Source: Paraflavisolibacter caeni
Lineage (GTDB): Bacteria; Bacteroidota; Bacteroidia; Chitinophagales; Chitinophagaceae
NCBI RefSeq assembly: GCF_025628885.1
Contig: NZ_JAOTIF010000004.1
Coordinates: 1-64,000, forward strand
Direction: 5' to 3'
Length of the DNA stretch: 64,000 nt
In this document: in pieces, positions 55,724-64,000 of the stretch
Layout of the letters: every line of letters starts with the position of its first letter
Numbering within the stretch: the stretch's first letter is position 1
Notes under the pieces: model-generated
Seen by the model: only the letters and a program-made list of their open reading frames with translations
What the model was told of the DNA's origin: nothing
Database searches by the model: none
Program-made: the position numbers and the translations under genes

Positions 55724-57202
55724 ATGCTTTTACTCGGTATAGACGTAGGCACCTCTTCCATAAAAGTTTCTGTAGTTGATGCACAAACCAGGCAGTGCGT
55801 TGCATCTGCCCAGTATCCCGAAACCGAAAGTGATATTAAGTCCCTTCAGCCAGGTTGGGCTGAACAAGCGCCACAAATGTGGTGGGAACATACCCAGCAG
55901 GCTTTTCAGAAAGCTAAGACCAAGGGTAACTTCGATCCTAAGCAAATTGCTGCCATTGGGATCGCTTATCAAATGCATGGATTGGTGGTTGTGGATAAGG
56001 ACGGTGAAGTGTTGCGTGATTCAATTATCTGGTGTGACAGCCGTGCTGTGCCTTATGGTGAAAAAGCTTTCCAGGCAATAGGTTGTGATACCTGCTTAAG
56101 CAGCCTTTTGAATTCTCCCGGCAATTTTACTGCTGCTAAGCTGGCTTGGGTAAAAGATGCTGAGCCCCAGGTTTACGACCGTATTTCAAAAGTGATGCTG
56201 CCTGGCGATTATATCGCCTTGAAACTAACAGGGGAAATAACCACCAGCGCATCTGCACTTTCGGAAGGCGTTTTCTGGGACTTTCAAAAAGATGAAGTCT
56301 CCCGTGCGGTCATGTCATACTTTGGATTCAAGGATTCTTTTATTCCAACAGTAAACCCGGTATTCTCTGAGCATGGAAGGTTGCAAAAAGAAGTCGCCCA
56401 ACAATTAGGGTTAACCGAAGGTATACCGGTAACATATAAAGCAGGCGACCAACCAAACAATGCTTTATCGCTGAATGTGCTGCAACCTGGTGAAGTAGCT
56501 GCCACAGCCGGTACATCCGGGGTGATCTATGGTGTCAGTGATCAATTGACCTATGACCAGCAATCACGCATCAATACCTTTGCTCATGTAAATCATGCAC
56601 CTGATCAAAAGCGGCTGGGCGTATTGTTGTGCATCAATGGTACCGGAATTTTAAATCGTTGGGTGAGGGATGTAGCAGCTCCTGGCATTTCTTATGCAGT
56701 AATTGACAGAGAAGCTGCAGACATAATGCCAGGCAGTAATGGACTGACCATACTTCCTTTCGGCAATGGTGCTGAGCGGATGTTGAATAATAAAATTGTT
56801 GGCGCCCAGGTAAAAGATATTGATCTGAATATCCATACACGCGCCCATATTTTCCGTGCCGCCCAGGAGGGCATTGCTTTTGCTTTCCGTTATGGTCTGG
56901 ATATCATGAGAGAGAATGGGATGAATCCAGGAGTGATCCGTGCGGGAAGGGCCAACATGTTCTTTAGTCCTGTATTTACTGAAGCCTTTGTGAATGCAAC
57001 AGGCGTACCTGTGGAGTTATATGCAGCTGATGGTAGTGTTGGCGCGGCCATAGGTGCCGGAATTGGCGCCGGAGTTTTCAGTGAGCGGGAAGCTTTTGAT
57101 GGGATCAAGCCATTGCAATTAATTGAACCGGGTAATGCGGAGTTGTATGATGAATTGTATGTTGGTTGGAAGAAACACCTGATCCAAGCCCTTGGGCAAT
57201 AG
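55724..57202 (+). CDS. xylB: Xylulokinase
   Basis: This 492-residue FGGY-family kinase phosphorylates D-xylulose to xylulose-5-phosphate. Motifs are the phosphate loop GIDVGTSSIKVSVVD, the substrate region AIGIAYQMHGLVVVD, SIIWCDSRAVPYGE, KVMLPGDYIALKLTGE and the ATP-side AATAGTSGVIYGVSD with GCxGxA-type end VGAAIGAGIGAG. It is followed 82 bp downstream by xylose isomerase. The pair feeds xylose into the pentose phosphate pathway. Confidence 0.93.
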   Translation: MLLLGIDVGTSSIKVSVVDAQTRQCVASAQYPETESDIKSLQPGWAEQAPQMWWEHTQQAFQKAKTKGNFDPKQIAAIGIAYQMHGLVVVDKDGEVLRDSIIWCDSRAVPYGEKAFQAIGCDTCLSSLLNSPGNFTAAKLAWVKDAEPQVYDRISKVMLPGDYIALKLTGEITTSASALSEGVFWDFQKDEVSRAVMSYFGFKDSFIPTVNPVFSEHGRLQKEVAQQLGLTEGIPVTYKAGDQPNNALSLNVLQPGEVAATAGTSGVIYGVSDQLTYDQQSRINTFAHVNHAPDQKRLGVLLCINGTGILNRWVRDVAAPGISYAVIDREAADIMPGSNGLTILPFGNGAERMLNNKIVGAQVKDIDLNIHTRAHIFRAAQEGIAFAFRYGLDIMRENGMNPGVIRAGRANMFFSPVFTEAFVNATGVPVELYAADGSVGAAIGAGIGAGVFSEREAFDGIKPLQLIEPGNAELYDELYVGWKKHLIQALGQ

Positions 57203-57284
57203 CAGCGCGTTGACTAAAAGATATCATAAGCGATTCAAATTTTAATATTATAAACCTCAATTTCTAATCTATAAATTCAATCAC

Positions 57285-58613
57285 ATGTCTGTATTATTAG
57301 GTGCGCAAGAGTACTATAAAGGCATTGGGCAGATCAAATATGAAGGGCCCCAGAGCGACAATCCACTGGCCTTCCGCTGGTATGATGAAAACAAAGTAGT
57401 AGCGGGCAAGACTTTGAAAGATCACTTCAAGTTTGCCTGTGCTTACTGGCACTCTTTCAACGGCAATGGTTCAGATCCCTTTGGAGCTCCCACTCACCTG
57501 TTTCCATGGGAAAGCATCCAGGACCCCATTGAAAAGGCAAAAGCCAAGATGGATGCAGCTTTTGAATTCATTACCAAGATGAACCTTCCTTACTACTGCT
57601 TCCATGATGTGGATGTTGTGGACTATGGTAATGACATTGTAAAAAATGAGCAGCGTCTGCAAACCATGGTGGAATATGCCAAGGAAAAACAAAGGCAGAG
57701 CGGTGTGAAACTTCTGTGGGGTACTGCTAACCTGTTCTCCCATCCAAGATACATGAATGGAGCTGCCACCAACCCTGATTTTCAAGTACTCAGCCATGGT
57801 GCAGCACAAGTGAAAGCTGCTTTGGATGCTACCATTGCACTGGGTGGTGAAAACTATGTATTCTGGGGTGGTAGAGAAGGCTACATGAGCCTCCTGAATA
57901 CCAATATGAAAATGGAGCAGGAAAACCTTGCCCGCTTCCTGCATGCCGCAAAAGATTATGCACGCAAGCAAGGATTTAAAGGCACATTTTTTATTGAGCC
58001 TAAACCAGCAGAACCTTCCAAGCACCAGTATGACTATGACTGTGCTACTGTGATTGGCTTTTTGAACCAATTTGGTTTGCAGAATGACTTCAAGATCAAC
58101 ATTGAAGTAAACCATGCTACTTTGGCCGGCCATACGTTTACACATGAATTGCAGGTGGCTGCGGATCATGGTATGCTGGGTTCTATTGATGCCAACCGTG
58201 GTGATTACCAGAATGGCTGGGATACTGACCAATTCCCGAACGACCTCAATGAAATTACAGAAGCCATGTTGATCTTCCTGCAAGCAGGTGGATTGCAAGG
58301 CGGCGGTGTGAACTTTGATGCCAAGATCCGCAGGAATTCTACGGATAATGCAGATCTGTTCTATGCGCACATTGGTGGTATGGATACGTTTGCAAGAGCA
58401 TTGGTGACAGCTGATGCCATTTTGCAAAAGTCAGAATACAAGAAATTCCGTGAGGATCGTTATGCATCTTACAATAGTGGTAAGGGCAAGGAATTCAGGG
58501 AAGGCAAGCTGACACTGGAAGACCTGAGGTCTTATGCTGTAGAGCAAGGAGAACCTGCGGTTATCAGTGGCAAACAGGAGTACCTGGAAAACCTTATTAA
58601 CAGGTATATCTAA
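57285..58613 (+). CDS. xylA: Xylose isomerase
   Basis: This 442-residue TIM-barrel metalloenzyme converts D-xylose to D-xylulose. Signatures are [13 protein letters not shown] (catalytic His), [19 protein letters not shown], the metal site [18 protein letters not shown] and [14 protein letters not shown]. It ends with [19 protein letters not shown] and [11 protein letters not shown]. Its length matches class II isomerases of Bacteroidota. The coding strand is codon-optimised-looking compared with neighbours, suggesting high expression. A strong terminator follows. Confidence 0.97.
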   Translation: MSVLLGAQEYYKGIGQIKYEGPQSDNPLAFRWYDENKVVAGKTLKDHFKFACAYWHSFNGNGSDPFGAPTHLFPWESIQDPIEKAKAKMDAAFEFITKMNLPYYCFHDVDVVDYGNDIVKNEQRLQTMVEYAKEKQRQSGVKLLWGTANLFSHPRYMNGAATNPDFQVLSHGAAQVKAALDATIALGGENYVFWGGREGYMSLLNTNMKMEQENLARFLHAAKDYARKQGFKGTFFIEPKPAEPSKHQYDYDCATVIGFLNQFGLQNDFKINIEVNHATLAGHTFTHELQVAADHGMLGSIDANRGDYQNGWDTDQFPNDLNEITEAMLIFLQAGGLQGGGVNFDAKIRRNSTDNADLFYAHIGGMDTFARALVTADAILQKSEYKKFREDRYASYNSGKGKEFREGKLTLEDLRSYAVEQGEPAVISGKQEYLENLINRYI

Positions 58614-58643
58614 TCGTTGTTTATTGTTTAGTTGAATAAGGGG

Positions 58644-58673
58644 CCGCCTCAGTAGTATGAGGCGGTCTTTTTT
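58644..58673 (+). terminator. Rho-independent terminator of the xyl operon
   Basis: CCGCCTC (58644-58650) pairs with GAGGCGG (58659-58665) around an 8-nt loop, followed by TCTTTTTT. It lies 30 bp after the xylA stop. Confidence 0.85.
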
Positions 58674-58676
58674 ATT

Positions 58677-58796
58677 CTATCCCAAAAGGGCTGCAATAGC
58701 CCGACCAATTGCCAGGGCTAATAGAAAAAGCAATACTCCGTAAATTATACGCACTCTTCTCTTATAGGTCGCATTTTTAGAGTAGTTATTATCCAT
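58677..58796 (-). CDS. Small predicted membrane protein (39 residues)
   Basis: The frame from ATG 58796 to TAG 58677 reads MDNNYSKNATYKRRVRIIYG, then a hydrophobic helix VLLFLLALAIGRAIAALLG. The basic N-terminal part and single helix fit a type II micro-protein. Its stop lies 4 bp after the xyl terminator T-tract on the other strand. No family is recognised, and transcription is not proven. Confidence 0.5.
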   Translation of the reverse strand: MDNNYSKNATYKRRVRIIYGVLLFLLALAIGRAIAALLG

Positions 58797-58950
58797 AGAA
58801 TTAAGATAATAACGGATAAGATTAAATGCAAATCTATTGATAAACCAATGTTTGAAAAACCAGGAAATGGCCTCTCTTTATTCGGTTAGGTGATGGATAT
58901 ACCATTTTGGATAGGTGATTTCCATTATAGATAGAAGCTAAGAGGCTCAC

Positions 58951-58979
58951 AAAAAATAAGGGCCAGCGTTTGCCGGCCC
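58951..58979 (-). terminator. Rho-independent terminator of the Spy-like gene
   Basis: On the minus strand GGGCCGGC and GCTGGCCC form a stem around AAAC (58960-58979), followed by TTATTTTTT. It lies 16 bp after the stop at 58996. Confidence 0.75.
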
Positions 58980-58995
58980 ATAATATTCTTTTCAT

Positions 58996-59370
58996 TTAGT
59001 AACCTTTGGGAGCCATTTGTTTTTCTTTCATCTTCTCTTCGATCAACCCCTTGTAGGTTGTTTGTTGCTCAGGTGTAAGGAATTCAAACAGCTTGCTTTG
59101 CTTTTCTTTTTTCAAAGCCATCTTTTTTTCTTTTTGAGCATCCTTACTTAAAGTAGCATCCTGCATCACTTTATCAATCTTGGCATCATACTCTTTGCAA
59201 AGAGCATCATACTTTTCGGTTTGCTCAGTAGTTAAATTCAATTCATCCTTAACCTTTTTATTCCATTCAGTGCGTTCTTTATTTATATCTTTTACATCTT
59301 TCTGTTCCTGCGCTATTGCTGCGGTTGCTACCATACCCATAATGATAAATGATAACAATAGTTTTTTCAT
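58996..59370 (-). CDS. Spy/CpxP-like periplasmic helical protein
   Basis: This 124-residue protein has a signal peptide (about 1-20, TAAIAQ). A charged helical body follows with two LTxEQ-type motifs: ELNLTTEQTEKYDALCKEY and LFEFLTPEQQTTYKGLIEEK. The LTPEQ signature is typical of Spy/CpxP-like chaperones and of the related DUF4890 proteins in Bacteroidota. It is Lys/Glu-rich and free of Trp. A periplasmic stress role is inferred. Confidence 0.8.
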   Translation of the reverse strand: MKKLLLSFIIMGMVATAAIAQEQKDVKDINKERTEWNKKVKDELNLTTEQTEKYDALCKEYDAKIDKVMQDATLSKDAQKEKKMALKKEKQSKLFEFLTPEQQTTYKGLIEEKMKEKQMAPKGY

Positions 59371-59653
59371 GTCAAAAAATTTAAATGATAAAAATGGGCA
59401 CTTGGATTAATAAAGTTGTAGTATTCACTATGGCAGAAAATGAAAAAATGGTGCCAGTTGATTTTTTGTAGAGCTTACAATAGGATGAATGGATTATCCT
59501 GTTAAACATTTCATTTTTACCCCCATACAATTATTTGTATGAATGGTAAATTGAAAGGAAACCTGAGTTTACACCCAATATCCAGCTGGGAAGAGCCCGG
59601 TCGGACACCAAGCTGTTCAATTTGCATTTTAAATTTTACCTTCGCAACTTTCA

Positions 59654-59700
59654 GGGCTGTTAGCTCAGTTGGTTTAGAGCATTACCTTGACATGGTAGGG
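59654..59700 (+). pseudogene. 5' half of a tRNA-Val(GAC) gene
   Basis: The sequence has a complete acceptor 5' strand (GGGCTGT), the D arm GCTC...GAGC and the anticodon arm TTACC-TTGACAT-GGTAG with anticodon GAC. After GGTAGGG the tRNA ends. The variable loop, T arm and acceptor 3' strand are replaced by AT-rich DNA (attactgctatg...). No CCA end or T-loop GGTTCGAATCC follows. It lies in a 488-bp gap that otherwise shows no gene. It looks like a scar of recombination at a tRNA gene, or a tRNA fragment carried by an element. Confidence 0.75.
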
Positions 59701-59858
59701 ATTACTGCTATGTATTTTAATCTTTTTTGCTAAAATTCAGGCTGGGGAAGGAAGCTAATTTAATAATCCCCTAACAACCAATTCCTGATCTCATTTTTAT
59801 CTCATCTGCCAGTCATTTACTTTTGCAGCTTTATTTTATTCATTAAATCTAAGAAGCT

Positions 59859-61862
59859 GTGCTTGCAGGATTACAAAATGTTACGTTTGAGTTTGGAGCC
59901 AGGGCCATTATTAAAGAAGCGACATGGCATATTCATCCACAGGAGCGTATAGGATTGGTTGGGTACAACGGGACCGGGAAATCTACTATTTTAAAATTAT
60001 TGGCGGGGGAGTACCTGCCTTCGGCAGGGACAGTGGAAAGAAGCCGCAGCACCAGTATTGGCTACCTTCACCAGGACCTGTTGAGCTTTAGCACCAGTGA
60101 ATCCATTCTGCAGGTAGCACTGCATGCTTTTGATAAAGTGAAAGCCCTGGAAAAGGAAATTGAAAGGCTGACCAAAGAACTGGAACACAATGCAACAGAT
60201 GACATGCTGTTGGAGTACAGTGATAAACTGCACCAGTTTGAGGAGGCCGGCGGCTATACCGTTGAACACAGGACTGAAGAAGTACTACAAGGGCTTGGAT
60301 TCAGTAATGATGATTTGAAGCGTCCTTATAAGGAATTCAGCGGGGGCTGGCGTATGAGGGTATTGCTGGCCAAGATGATCCTGCAGCAGCCTGACCTGCT
60401 GTTGCTCGATGAGCCTACCAACCACCTTGACCTTCCTTCCATCGAATGGCTGGAAAAATATCTGCAGCATTATAAAGGTTCTGTAGTGATTGTGAGCCAC
60501 GATAAGTTTTTCCTGAATCGCATGGTGAAGAAGATCGTGGAAGTATATCAAAAAGAATTGCACATTTATAATGGCAACTATGATTTCTATGAAACGGAGA
60601 AGGAGCAGCGTGTAGAATTGCAGCAGCGTGCTTTTGAAAACCAACAGGAATATATCCGGCAGCAGGAGCGCTTTATCGAACGTTTCCGGGCAAAAGCCAC
60701 CAAAGCGGCACAGGCCCAGAGCGCTATTAAAAGGCTGGAAAAGCTGGATAGAATAGAAGATGTTGAAATTGAAAGACCTGATATCCGCATCAATTTTACG
60801 ATTGATAAGACGCCGGGTAGAGTGTTGGCAGAGTTAAAACATGTTTCCAAGCACTTCAAGGATATTGAAATTTTAAGAAATGCGTCTGCCGAAATTGACC
60901 GGGGAGATAAGATTGCTCTTATTGGGGCGAATGGTAAAGGGAAATCCACTCTTTTGCGGGTTGTAGCCGGAACAGAACCAATTGAGGGTGAGCGCAAATG
61001 GGGGCACAATGTGGATGAAGCTTTTTATGCCCAGCACCAATTGGAAGCCCTTAATGTCAATAATACCATCCTGGATGAATTGAAGGAAGCGGGTTCTCAA
61101 AAGACAGAATTGGAACTCCGGACCATTTTAGGATGCTTTTTGTTCAGCGGTGATGATGTAGATAAAAAAATTAAAGTATTGAGTGGGGGCGAGAAGGCGA
61201 GGGTGGCCCTGGCAAAGACCATCATCAGCAAGGCAAACTTTTTATTGCTCGATGAGCCTACCAACCACCTTGATCTCCATTCCACAGAATTGCTCGCAGA
61301 TGCCTTGAACCGATATTCCGGAAGTTATTTGCTGGTGAGTCACGATCGATACTTTATTTCCAAAACTGCCAATAAGATCTGGGAAATTGTAGACCATGAG
61401 ATCAAGGAGTTCAAAGGCAGTTACCAGGAATGGGTAGAGTGGAAGGAGCGAATGAGTTCTGAGGCGAAAGTGCAAAATCCAAAACCTGAGAAAGGGACAG
61501 TCAATAAGGATGCAGGAAATAGAAATCCGGAAGCTGGCAATAAGAACAAAGCCCCGGAAGCGGAAGTAAATCAAAATATTGTTGAAGCCGGAAAGCCTGT
61601 CAATAAATCGGTTCAGTCCGTAGTCAAGAAGGAGTTGCAAAAATTGCAACGTCAATTTCAAAAGCTGGAGGAGGACATTGCGCAGGCCAATAAAACTAAA
61701 GCAGAATTGGAATTGCAACTAGGTGCACCGGAAATTTATGCTGACAGACAAAAGTTCATTCAAACCGAAGAAAAATATAAAGAAATCACCAGTCGTCTTG
61801 TTCAGCTCAATCAAACCTATGAGCAGACTTTTGAAAAGATGATGGAGCTGGAAGAGCAATAA
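59859..61862 (+). CDS. ABC-F family ATPase
   Basis: This 667-residue soluble protein has two ABC domains. Walker A loops are GYNGTGKST (near 35) and GANGKGKST (near 354). Signature motifs are FSGGWRMR and LSGGEKAR, and the Walker B segments are LLLLDEPTNHLDLPS and FLLLDEPTNHLDLHS. The linker between them is charged and helical, and the C-terminal 120 residues form a low-complexity linker (NRNPEAGNKNKAPEAE) and a coiled coil like that of Uup. ABC-F proteins act on the ribosome. It starts with GTG at 59859, and no drug-resistance context is visible. Confidence 0.92.
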   Translation: MLAGLQNVTFEFGARAIIKEATWHIHPQERIGLVGYNGTGKSTILKLLAGEYLPSAGTVERSRSTSIGYLHQDLLSFSTSESILQVALHAFDKVKALEKEIERLTKELEHNATDDMLLEYSDKLHQFEEAGGYTVEHRTEEVLQGLGFSNDDLKRPYKEFSGGWRMRVLLAKMILQQPDLLLLDEPTNHLDLPSIEWLEKYLQHYKGSVVIVSHDKFFLNRMVKKIVEVYQKELHIYNGNYDFYETEKEQRVELQQRAFENQQEYIRQQERFIERFRAKATKAAQAQSAIKRLEKLDRIEDVEIERPDIRINFTIDKTPGRVLAELKHVSKHFKDIEILRNASAEIDRGDKIALIGANGKGKSTLLRVVAGTEPIEGERKWGHNVDEAFYAQHQLEALNVNNTILDELKEAGSQKTELELRTILGCFLFSGDDVDKKIKVLSGGEKARVALAKTIISKANFLLLDEPTNHLDLHSTELLADALNRYSGSYLLVSHDRYFISKTANKIWEIVDHEIKEFKGSYQEWVEWKERMSSEAKVQNPKPEKGTVNKDAGNRNPEAGNKNKAPEAEVNQNIVEAGKPVNKSVQSVVKKELQKLQRQFQKLEEDIAQANKTKAELELQLGAPEIYADRQKFIQTEEKYKEITSRLVQLNQTYEQTFEKMMELEEQ

Positions 61863-61883
61863 TGTTTACTTTGTTATTTGAAG

Positions 61884-61919
61884 AAGCCTCTTGATGATCC
61901 GTTTATTAAGGGGCTTTTT
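61884..61919 (+). terminator. Rho-independent terminator after the ABC-F gene
   Basis: AAGCCTCTT (61884-61892) pairs with AAGGGGCTT (61908-61916), with one G-T pair, followed by a T-run. It lies 21 bp after the stop. Confidence 0.7.
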
Positions 61920-61973
61920 AATATGACGCTCTATTCGGTTGAAAAAGAGATCAGATAGAAAAAATCGATCTAT

Positions 61974-62004
61974 CTGTATAAAAACAATCATTGTTTTTAT
62001 ACAG
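61974..62004. promoter_or_regulatory. Perfect 31-bp palindrome upstream of leuC
   Basis: Fifteen-base arms CTGTATAAAAACAAT and ATTGTTTTTATACAG surround a single C. The palindrome lies about 195 bp before the leuC start, in a 336-bp leader that is otherwise AT-rich. It could be an operator for a dimeric repressor or an RNA hairpin acting in attenuation. No T-tract follows at once. Leucine-linked control is inferred only from position. Confidence 0.55.
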
Positions 62005-62198
62005 CAGCCAAAAGCAGGCATTTCCTTTAAAAACGTGGATTTGGGAGGTTAAAAGCCGGGCTGGATTGTCAGAATATCTTAAAAAGATTGGTAACGAGGT
62101 TATAAAATTCAATAAAATGCGGAATTTTCGCTTAGATTTTAGGAATTTCGCGTAAAATTTTAAAAATTCAGTAAAGAAACCCCTTAAAGTATTTAAGT

Positions 62199-63602
62199 AT
62201 GAGCAACACGCCAAGCACCTTGTTTGATAAAGTGTGGGATGCACACGTGGTTCGAAAAATAGAAGATGGGCCAGATGTATTTTTCATTGACAGGCATTTT
62301 ATCCATGAAGTTACCAGCCCAGTGGCTTTTCTTGGTCTGCAAAACAGGGGTATCAATGTAATGTTTTCTGAACGCACATTTGCTACCGCCGATCACAACA
62401 CACCAACTATTAACCAGCACCTTCCGGTAGAGGATCCGCTTTCTGCCAACCAGTTGAAAGCCCTGGAGCAGAATTCTGCAAAATATGGTATTTCGCATTG
62501 GGGTCTTGGTAATCCTAAAAACGGTATTGTGCACGTTGTAGGACCTGAAAATGGTATTACGCTCCCTGGTATGACCATTGTTTGTGGTGATTCTCATACA
62601 TCTACGCACGGCGCTTTTGGCGCTATTGCTTTTGGTATTGGTACTTCTGAGGTAGAGATGGTACTTTCTTCCCAGTGTATCATGCAGCCTAAGCCCAAGA
62701 AAATGCGTATTAATGTGAATGGTGCTTTAAACAAGGGTGTTACTCCTAAAGATGTTATTCTTTACATTATTTCAAAATTGACTACGGCAGGTGCTACCGG
62801 ATATTTTGTTGAATATGCAGGTGATGTTTTCGAGAACATGAGCATGGAAGGTCGTATGACTGTATGTAACATGAGTATCGAAATGGGTGCACGCGGTGGT
62901 ATGATTGCTCCGGACGAAACAACATACGCTTACATTAAGGGTCGTGAGAAAGCTCCTCAAGGTGAAGCCTGGGATAAGGCGTTGGCATACTGGAAAACCT
63001 TGAAAACGGATGAAGGTGCTTCTTTTGATGTTGAATATAATTATAATGCAGCTGATATCGAACCCATGATCACTTATGGTACCAATCCAGGTATGGGTAT
63101 CGGCATCACCAAGAATATTCCCCTGTCTACAGAAGTAGAAGGTGGTAAATCCACTTATGAGAAATCATTGAATTACATGGGCTTCCATGAAGGAGAGCAG
63201 ATGCTTGGTAAAAAAGTTGACTATGTGTTCATTGGAAGTTGCACCAATGGCCGTATAGAAGACTTCAGGGCTTTTGCTTCAATTATTAAAGGCCGTAAGA
63301 AGGCTGATAATGTAACAGCATGGATCGTTCCTGGTTCTCATATTGTTGAACGTCAAATTAGAGAAGAAGGCATTTTGGATGTTCTCACTGAAGCTGGATT
63401 CCAATTACGTCAGCCTGGTTGCTCAGCTTGCCTGGCTATGAATGATGATAAAATTCCAGCCGGCAAATATGCAGTAAGTACCAGCAACCGCAACTTCGAA
63501 GGCCGCCAGGGTCCCGGAGCCCGCACATTGCTGGCAAGCCCATTAGTTGCTGCTGCAGCTGCTGTAACAGGCGTTGTAACTGATCCAAGAGAATTCATCT
63601 AA
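62199..63602 (+). CDS. leuC: 3-isopropylmalate dehydratase large subunit
   Basis: This 467-residue aconitase-family enzyme converts 2-isopropylmalate to 3-isopropylmalate in leucine synthesis, together with LeuD. The 4Fe-4S ligands are in [16 protein letters not shown] (near 348) and [12 protein letters not shown] (C408, C411). Other motifs are [20 protein letters not shown] and [12 protein letters not shown]. The ATG at 62199 matches the family start. leuD begins 41 bp after its stop. Confidence 0.97.
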   Translation: MSNTPSTLFDKVWDAHVVRKIEDGPDVFFIDRHFIHEVTSPVAFLGLQNRGINVMFSERTFATADHNTPTINQHLPVEDPLSANQLKALEQNSAKYGISHWGLGNPKNGIVHVVGPENGITLPGMTIVCGDSHTSTHGAFGAIAFGIGTSEVEMVLSSQCIMQPKPKKMRINVNGALNKGVTPKDVILYIISKLTTAGATGYFVEYAGDVFENMSMEGRMTVCNMSIEMGARGGMIAPDETTYAYIKGREKAPQGEAWDKALAYWKTLKTDEGASFDVEYNYNAADIEPMITYGTNPGMGIGITKNIPLSTEVEGGKSTYEKSLNYMGFHEGEQMLGKKVDYVFIGSCTNGRIEDFRAFASIIKGRKKADNVTAWIVPGSHIVERQIREEGILDVLTEAGFQLRQPGCSACLAMNDDKIPAGKYAVSTSNRNFEGRQGPGARTLLASPLVAAAAAVTGVVTDPREFI

Positions 63603-63642
63603 ATTTCAAACAATTATCCTTCTCACTCTAACAAAATAAATA

Positions 63643-64000
63643 ATGGCTTACGATAAATTCACAGTTCTTAAAAGTACGGCAGTGCCGATGCCGATTGAAA
63701 ATGTTGACACTGACCAGATCATTCCAGCTCGCTTTTTAAAAGCGACTAAGCGTGAAGGGTTTGGTGATAACCTTTTCAGAGACTGGCGTTATAATGTGGA
63801 CAATACACCCAAACAGGATTTTGTGTTGAACAATCCTATCTATTCGGGTGAAATTTTAGTTGGTGGTAAGAACTTTGGTAGTGGTAGCAGCCGCGAACAT
63901 GCCGCCTGGGCTATTTATGACTATGGTTTTCGTTGCGTAGTATCCAGCTTTTTTGCTGATATCTTCAAGAACAACTCATTAAATATTGGCATTTTACCAG
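63643..64000 (+). CDS. leuD: 3-isopropylmalate dehydratase small subunit (3' end outside window)
   Basis: The first 119 codons are present, starting [20 protein letters not shown]. Motifs are [14 protein letters not shown] (the swivel-domain start) and [18 protein letters not shown], the substrate-binding loop of LeuD. It lies directly behind leuC and forms the heterodimer with it. The family length is about 195-200 residues, so 75-80 are missing beyond the window. The other leu genes are probably further downstream. Confidence 0.95.
   Translation, partial: MAYDKFTVLKSTAVPMPIENVDTDQIIPARFLKATKREGFGDNLFRDWRYNVDNTPKQDFVLNNPIYSGEILVGGKNFGSGSSREHAAWAIYDYGFRCVVSSFFADIFKNNSLNIGILP

Noticed and set aside
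57471-58427. 318-codon minus-strand frame opposite xylA
   Set aside because: xylA is certain and well conserved, and the opposite frame is rich in His, Cys and Ile with no motif, a typical antisense shadow.
52334-58613. A full polysaccharide-utilisation locus around GH65 and xylose genes
   Set aside because: No SusC/SusD pair is present, and the only TonB-type receptor is 50 kb away, so the term would be unsupported.
59539-59733. Open frame running across the half tRNA gene
   Set aside because: It has no protein-like features and overlaps a clear tRNA fragment.

Overview
The window is a chromosomal segment of a Bacteroidota bacterium, most likely of the family Chitinophagaceae. The case rests on gene families rather than a marker gene: an outer-membrane-beta-barrel TonB receptor with a carboxypeptidase-regulatory domain, DUF4369/TlpA thioredoxins, 3-keto-disaccharide hydrolase (DUF1080), Gfo/Idh/MocA oxidoreductases with Tat leaders, lipoproteins with short LxxC lipoboxes, an AT-rich background and an almost total lack of Shine-Dalgarno sequences. 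No rRNA, CRISPR array, prophage or intact transposon is visible.

Layout. 0-9.3 kb: end of an outer-membrane protein, a TonB-type receptor, succinate-semialdehyde dehydrogenase, and a secreted thioredoxin/thioredoxin/PNGase F-like operon. 9.4-19.7 kb: katG, a uracil permease, an IS630-type transposase scrap, two tiny membrane ORFs leading into an unusual Nramp-type metal transporter, a propionyl-CoA synthetase and a MacB/FtsX-type permease. 20-28.5 kb: a decayed antitoxin/Doc module, a lipoprotein, a probably imported quinone oxidoreductase with a Shine-Dalgarno site, a GH63-like glucosidase, an esterase, and an unknown basic protein followed by a 0.65-kb region rich in 11-bp-periodic repeats. 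28.5-40.1 kb: a secreted protein with kinase-like motifs, a BON-domain protein, a glycerophosphodiesterase, an SDR-kynU-pyrF operon, a CAP lipoprotein, glutaryl-CoA dehydrogenase, shikimate kinase and an ECF sigma/anti-sigma pair. 40.2-50 kb: a divergent nine-gene cluster for oxidative sugar metabolism. 50-58.8 kb: Mut7-C RNase-like protein, vanadium-haloperoxidase/PAP2 lipoprotein, GH65 enzyme, AraC regulator, xylB and xylA. 59-64 kb: Spy-like protein, half a tRNA-Val gene, an ABC-F ATPase, and leuC-leuD, the last cut by the window end.

How genes work together. The 40.2-50 kb cluster combines a GMC oxidoreductase, a gluconate-dehydrogenase subunit-3-like protein, a cytochrome c lipoprotein, DUF1080, two Gfo/Idh/MocA dehydrogenases and three TIM-barrel isomerase/epimerases. 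This fits periplasmic 3-oxidation of glycosides, cleavage of the 3-keto sugar and its reduction or isomerisation. The neighbouring GH65 and xylose genes extend the carbohydrate theme.

The most unusual signal is a dispersed family of G-rich repeats with a strict 11-bp period, in three blocks at 27.98-28.40 kb and one 11-unit block at 54.51-54.63 kb. The two loci share a nearly identical 19-mer in opposite orientation. Other points of interest are the micro-ORFs upstream of the Nramp-like gene, the kinase-like secreted protein, the truncated Doc gene, the SDR without its YxxxK motif, the half tRNA and a perfect 31-bp palindrome upstream of leuC.
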